From the NCBI GenBank assembly GCA_022592435.1, contig JABYQS010000936.1:1-10898 (forward strand): a stretch of DNA of 10,898 nt. The letters run 5' to 3'. The notes under the pieces are model-generated. The model was given only the letters and a program-made list of their open reading frames with translations, was not told where the DNA came from and ran no database searches. This document shows positions 9,335 to 10,898 of the stretch, piece by piece (positions within the stretch are counted from its first letter, which is position 1; every line of letters begins with the position of its first letter). The DNA is from Cerioporus squamosus. Lineage: Eukaryota > Basidiomycota > Agaricomycetes > Polyporales > Polyporaceae. Both the position numbers and the translations under genes were made by a program.

Positions 9335-10898
9335 ATGTCCCCTCCTCAGCCCCTGCGCGTCGCCGTGATCGGTGCTGGGCCAGCTGGTCTAGGTGCCCTC
9401 ATCGCCCTGAACAAGGTTGAGGGCGTCGACGTTCAAGTCTACGAGCAAGCGCACAAGTTGCGGGAAATCGGAGCGGTTCGTCCTTCTCAGCGCCTTCTTA
9501 TGCCAAGGCTGACATGGCAGCGTGTTCCTGCAGGGCATCAGCGTACAGAACAATGGCTGGAAAGTCCTGGAGAAGCTCAACGTTCCTCCGATCCCTCCGG
9601 AGTCTTACTTCCGCAACGCAGACCGGAAGCGTAATGAACACTGGTATGCATCTCACTTGTAGGTCTTCCTGGAACGTGGTCACTGACGACCTGTAGGAAT
9701 GGCCGTAACGGAGCTTATATCAAAGCTCAGCGCGATCCTCGTAAGTACACTGGCTGCGTCTTCGCAGTATTGAAAAGGACTCACCCTGGTTGTGGCAGCC
9801 GGTATTCCTGACGAGAAGCTCCACATCCGGACACATCGTGCACGCCTCCAGGAAGCCCTGCTCAAAGCCGCACCACAAGAACGGCTCCACCTGAAGAAGC
9901 GACTGACCAAAGTCGACTTCCTATCGACTGGAGGCGTGAAGCTAACCTTCGAGGACGGCTTTGAGACGTTTGTAGACCTGGTCGTTGGAGCTGATGGTAT
10001 CCGCTCGGTACGCTTTCGTTCTCCTTGTCCGCCACCGTCCTGAACATTCGCTGTTGGCAGGTCGTACGTCGCTGGGCTTTCCCAGAGCATACAATCAGCT
10101 ACACCGGACGCATCGCGTATCGGACCGTCTTCCCCATCTCTCTCGTGGAGTCAATTCCTGGCTTTCCACGGAAGACAATTTTCTGGCACGGGAAGGATGG
10201 TCGGTGGATCTACACGAGTCCGCTCGGTGATGGCCTCTTCGAGATCACGGCGTCAACGCTGGAGCCAAAGGAGTTGGGTGAAGCGGTGTCATGGGGACAA
10301 CCGGCAGAAATACAGGCACTGAGGAAACACTTCACGGTCAGCTTTCCCCGCATTGAGCTTCATGGTAAGAGCTCACTTCGTACATACGTACGCTCTGCAG
10401 GAGTTCCACCCGGTGGTCCGTGCGATCATAGATGCTGTACCGCCAGTACACTTGGACAGTACGCCACCTTCTCAGGTCCCCAGCTCGAGTCGATTACCCG
10501 GTACGGCTCAGTCGCGTTGCTCGGCGACGCTTCTCACCGTGAGTGCTGCCCCCTGGCTGTGTCGTTGATGACAGGCTAACCCCCGCCGAAGCACTCGCTG
10601 GTGCATTCGGAGCTGGAGCCGCATTCGCCCTTGAAGATGCCTGGACGCTAGCTCAGGCGGTCTCTTATGCGCTAAGGAACGGCTTCCCGTCACAGAGGGT
10701 CTGCACCTGCTTGACGAAACGCGCAGCCCGTACTACAGCCGGTTGTTCGATGAGTTGAGAAGCATGGCTGCAGCGGCAGAGGAAGGGAAGCACGTGCCAT
10801 GGGACGAGCGTGTCGTGGATCGCATCGAGGAACGATGGGGCGACTTTGAGTGGATATACTCGTACGATGTGAGTGCATCGAGAAATTGTTGCGTCGTT
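9335..10898 (+). CDS. Class A FAD-dependent monooxygenase (salicylate-hydroxylase-like), 3' partial
   Basis: The family uses NAD(P)H and O2 to hydroxylate an aromatic or similar substrate on FAD; the substrate here is unknown. Exons: 9335-9475, 9534-9643, 9697-9740, 9799-10007, 10061-10364, 10401-10538 and 10592-10868, after which a donor GTGAGT opens an intron leaving the window. Motifs in order: Rossmann FAD loop VIGAGPAGLGALIAL (residues 10-24); REIGAGISVQNNG; the DG motif DLVVGADGIRSVVR; and the GD motif LLGDASHPLAGAFGAG followed by FALEDAWTLAQA. Introns are 53-58 nt except a 36-nt one at 10365-10400. Exons 1-5 read without a break. Frame breaks are then needed near the 36-nt intron, at about 10458 (between HLD and QYATFSGP) and at about 10688 (between NGFP and VTEGLHLL). 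This is either a decaying gene or assembly error. The family is clear; substrate and activity are not. Confidence 0.88.

Overview
The window is fungal nuclear DNA, most likely from an agaricomycete basidiomycete; a polypore-type relative is a guess. Grounds: many short GT-AG introns (about 45-65 nt) with CTGAC/CTGAT-like branch sites, GC-rich third codon positions, and protein families typical of these fungi. No tRNA, rRNA, CRISPR or intact mobile element was seen.

Layout. Bases 1-2196 hold no convincing gene. They contain one orphan coding-like stretch (1356-1610) and, just before the first gene, a cluster of possible cell-cycle promoter motifs (1984-2066). A Polo-like kinase gene runs from 2197 to 5267 (+) in five exons. 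It has an N-terminal destruction box, a His/Gln-rich tract, a complete kinase domain, a charged linker and two polo boxes. It reads cleanly except for one reading-frame break in exon 1. Bases 5268-6003 are a gene-free gap between convergent genes. From 7963 down to 6004 (-) lies an UNC93-like (DUF895) major-facilitator transporter gene of about twelve short exons. Nearly every exon is recognisable and the splice sites are intact, but the reading frame breaks about a dozen times. Bases 7964-9334 are intergenic, with faint coding-like debris on the minus strand. From 9335 to the right edge (+) lies a class A FAD-dependent monooxygenase (salicylate-hydroxylase-like). Its first five exons are intact, there are about three frame breaks further on, and its 3' end is outside the window.

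How the genes relate. The kinase is a housekeeping mitotic regulator and is probably functionally unrelated to its neighbours. The transporter and the monooxygenase are divergently placed and could be remnants of an accessory uptake/catabolism pair, but nothing in the sequence proves a link.

Main oddity. Frame breaks are concentrated in the right-hand 5 kb and are almost absent from the kinase. Either the right side is decaying accessory DNA, or it is a poorly polished part of the assembly. The sequence alone cannot decide. All exon boundaries were derived by eye from reading frames and splice sites.
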